Below are positions 5,148 through 5,639 of a stretch of 5,639 nucleotides of DNA, piece by piece. Positions within the stretch are counted from its first letter, which is position 1. Each line of letters starts with the position of its first letter. The notes below the pieces were generated by a model. The model saw nothing but the letters and a program-made list of their open reading frames with translations, did not search any database and had not been told where the DNA came from. Position numbers and translations under genes: made by a program. The DNA is taken from positions 283 through 5,921 of the forward strand of contig DJOV01000092.1 in NCBI GenBank assembly GCA_002437285.1. The letters run 5' to 3'. Source of the DNA: Prevotella sp. UBA6429. Its GTDB lineage: Bacteria > Bacteroidota > Bacteroidia > Bacteroidales > Bacteroidaceae.

Positions 5148-5543
5148 ATGAAGAAGGCATTGCTGTTTCTTTTCGCCCTTCCGCTCCTGGTGGCTTGTGG
5201 AGGCGCTTCGGGCCCCACTGCTTCCGACTTGGCGGGTGAGGCCGCCAAGGTCTATTACGAGCAGTTGCTGCACGGCGACTACGCCAGTTTTGTGGATGGC
5301 ACCTACCAACCCGACTCTATCCCGAAGGGCTATCGTGAGCAACTCATCGCCAACGCCAAGATGTTTGTCGGCCAGCAAGACGAGGAGCATCGGGGCATCA
5401 AGGCAGTGCGTGTCATCAGCGCCACCGCCGACACGACGCACCATGTGGCCACGGTCTATCTTGGCTTGTCGTATGGTGACAGCGCCAGCGAGCAGGTGGC
5501 TGTACCGATGGTGGAGCATGGCGGCGTGTGGTACATGCGCTGA
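5148..5543 (+). CDS. Putative lipoprotein with NTF2-like (DUF4878-type) domain
   Basis: The 131-residue product starts with a lipoprotein signal: MKK, a hydrophobic stretch ALLFLFALPLLVA and a lipobox LVAC with the lipidated cysteine at C17. The residues after it (GGASG) are not acidic, so the surface-export signal of Bacteroidota lipoproteins is missing and the protein probably stays on the periplasmic side. The mature part has a helix with AAKVYYEQLLHGDYASFVDG (about 32-51), a second helix (about 59-76) and then strands ending in GGVWYMR, the layout of NTF2-like DUF4878 domains. That assignment is from memory of the fold, not a search, and no activity can be named. The start at 5148 is chosen because it gives the signal peptide; the open frame continues upstream into der. 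It lies 34 bases after der and may be co-transcribed. Confidence 0.8.
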   Translation: MKKALLFLFALPLLVACGGASGPTASDLAGEAAKVYYEQLLHGDYASFVDGTYQPDSIPKGYREQLIANAKMFVGQQDEEHRGIKAVRVISATADTTHHVATVYLGLSYGDSASEQVAVPMVEHGGVWYMR

Positions 5544-5567
5544 CCGCATGGGTGGCTATGCGAAACG

Positions 5568-5639
5568 ATGACCAACGAAGACTGGCAATATCTGACGGAT
5601 ACGGCCACACACCCGATGAAAACAGGCAGGCGCCTTTAG
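5568..5639 (+). CDS. Doubtful 23-residue ORF at the window edge
   Basis: ATG at 5568 opens a 23-codon frame (MTNEDWQYLTDTA and onward) that ends with TAG on the last three bases of the window. It begins 24 bases after the lipoprotein stop. No Shine-Dalgarno sequence, promoter or recognisable domain supports it. A competing frame starting with ATG at 5558 (MRNDDQRRLAISDGYG and onward) stays open to the edge and could be the start of a gene cut off by the window. Neither can be decided from this sequence. Confidence 0.2.
   Translation: MTNEDWQYLTDTATHPMKTGRRL

Noticed and set aside
1..5639. Search for mobile elements, CRISPR arrays, tRNA/rRNA genes, toxin-antitoxin pairs or defence genes
   Set aside because: No transposase or integrase, spaced repeats, tRNA-like cloverleaf or defence-type protein is visible; the window is core housekeeping sequence.

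Overview
The window looks like ordinary chromosomal core sequence from a Bacteroidota bacterium, most likely Prevotellaceae (Prevotella/Hallella-like, with fairly GC-rich coding DNA). The reasons are two promoter-like sites of the Bacteroidota type (TAnnTTTG, both followed by CAG), no Shine-Dalgarno sequences with A-rich DNA before start codons instead, an FabH with the extended segment I associate with Bacteroidota enzymes, and the gene order yceD-rpmF-fabH-era-der without plsX between rpmF and fabH. The genus is an inference from remembered family sequences, not from a search.

Layout. Positions 1-313 hold no convincing gene; they contain a stem-loop (46-74), a promoter-like box (201-208) and a leader with a perfect small hairpin (219-235) ahead of an 82-residue protein of unknown function (314-562). 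A 241-base spacer follows and ends in a good promoter (754-786) only 17 bases before the start of a DUF177/YceD protein (804-1331). Then come rpmF (ribosomal protein L32, four-cysteine zinc form, 1346-1531) and fabH (1531-2550), whose start overlaps the rpmF stop by one base. A 236-base spacer contains a long imperfect inverted repeat (about 2577-2664), a GC hairpin (2689-2705) and an almost G-free, C-rich leader before era (2787-3707). A 92-base spacer with degenerate direct repeats separates era from der (3800-5113). A small lipoprotein with a probable NTF2-like domain (5148-5543) follows 34 bases after der, and a doubtful 23-codon ORF runs to the last base.

How the genes fit together. Most of the cluster serves the large and small ribosomal subunits: YceD (23S rRNA accumulation), L32 (50S component), Era (16S rRNA/30S maturation) and Der (50S assembly). 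FabH, which starts fatty acid synthesis, is translationally coupled to L32, tying membrane lipid supply to ribosome production. The lipoprotein is at the end of the cluster and its link to this theme is unknown.

I found no mobile element, CRISPR array, tRNA, rRNA or defence system. The less ordinary points are noncoding: the fabH-era spacer structure, the very short yceD leader, and the leader hairpin and overlapping mini-ORF of the unknown small gene. In the proteins, the Era insertion and the FabH Cys-Cys pair deserve a check.
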